DNA of 6,084 nt, taken from positions 1 to 6,084 of the forward strand of contig CALZJY010000132.1 in assembly GCA_945787925.1 (NCBI GenBank). The letters run 5' to 3'. The stretch's first letter is position 1. Each line of letters starts with the position of its first letter. Source of the stretch: an uncultured Anaerosporobacter sp. (GTDB taxonomy: Bacteria; Bacillota; Clostridia; Lachnospirales; Lachnospiraceae). Below are positions 5,999 through 6,084 of this stretch, one piece after another. The notes beneath the pieces were generated by a model that worked only from the letters and a program-made list of their open reading frames with translations, searched no databases and had not been told where the DNA came from. The position numbers were made by a program, and so were the translations under genes.

Positions 5999-6021
5999 AA
6001 AGTGTGCGAAACACACACTTT
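5999..6021. promoter_or_regulatory. Hairpin or palindromic site of unknown role
   Basis: AAAGTGTG (5999-6006) pairs with CACACTTT (6014-6021) around a 7-nt loop. A shifted pairing, GTGTG-CGAAA-CACAC, is also possible. On the minus strand the stem is followed by only four T, so it would be a weak terminator. It may back up the adjoining terminator or be a protein-binding site upstream of the exporter promoter. Confidence 0.4.
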
Positions 6022-6030
6022 GTTCCATGC

Positions 6031-6069
6031 AAAAAAAGCCGCTGCCTTTTGGCAACGACTTTCTTTTTT
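6031..6069 (-). terminator. Rho-independent terminator, U-tailed in both directions
   Basis: The inner stem TGCC (6043-6046) / GGCA (6051-6054) with loop TTTT continues outward through CG/CG pairs to AAAG (6035-6038) / CTTT (6059-6062), with two C-A mismatches. The minus strand continues with seven T (complement of 6031-6037) and the plus strand with six T (6064-6069). It most likely ends a minus-strand gene lying beyond the window and insulates the exporter operon from it. Confidence 0.72.
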
Positions 6070-6084
6070 ATAATACCTTGCTTA
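6068..6084 (-). CDS. Possible last codons of an upstream minus-strand gene (partial)
   Basis: Read on the minus strand, the window edge gives codons for SKVL followed by a TAA stop at 6068-6070, right before the terminator hairpin. This placement is what a gene end would look like, but four residues cannot support a product, and a TAA also sits in another frame at 6082-6084. It is offered only as the likely reason the terminator is here. Confidence 0.2.

Overview
The window suggests a low-GC Gram-positive bacterium (Bacillota). It is AT-rich, with strong AGGAGG-type ribosome binding sites, consensus-like sigma-A promoters and U-tailed hairpin terminators, and its proteins resemble Bacillota families. 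The genus cannot be told from the sequence. All four complete genes lie on the minus strand, so transcription runs from high to low coordinates.

Right end (about 5877-6084): a control region. A possible gene end and a terminator (6031-6069) close off whatever lies beyond the window. Then come a hairpin (5999-6021), a perfect 12-bp palindrome (5963-5974), a TTGACA/TATTAT promoter (5926-5955) and two abutting inverted repeats (5894-5924). The two repeats are the best candidates for operators of the MarR-type regulator encoded just downstream.

Middle (1791-5855): a three-gene operon, marR-type regulator, then ABC exporter half-transporter A (LmrC/BmrC-like), then half-transporter B (LmrD/BmrD-like). 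The gaps are tight: 14 nt between the regulator and A, and a 17-nt overlap between A and B. The two halves have complementary defects in their ATP sites: an Asp for the catalytic Glu and a Gln for the switch His in A, and LSQGQ for LSGGQ in B. This is the hallmark of heterodimeric multidrug exporters with one degenerate and one active ATP site. The likely circuit is that MarR represses its own operon until a toxic ligand releases it and the exporter is made. A strong terminator (1745-1780) follows the operon.

Left part (1-1745): an AT-rich spacer of about 450 bp follows the operon. It holds a promoter and a short stretch that reads like the tail of a decayed gene. Next is a separately transcribed CPA2-type Na+/H+ antiporter (98-1297) with the Asp-Asp ion-binding motif and no regulatory nucleotide-binding domain. 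It ends at a terminator shared with what may be the end of a convergent plus-strand gene.

The genes belong to known families. The most informative parts are the regulatory architecture upstream of the marR-type gene and the asymmetric exporter. I see no clear evidence of a new kind of system, and no mobile element, CRISPR array, tRNA or rRNA.
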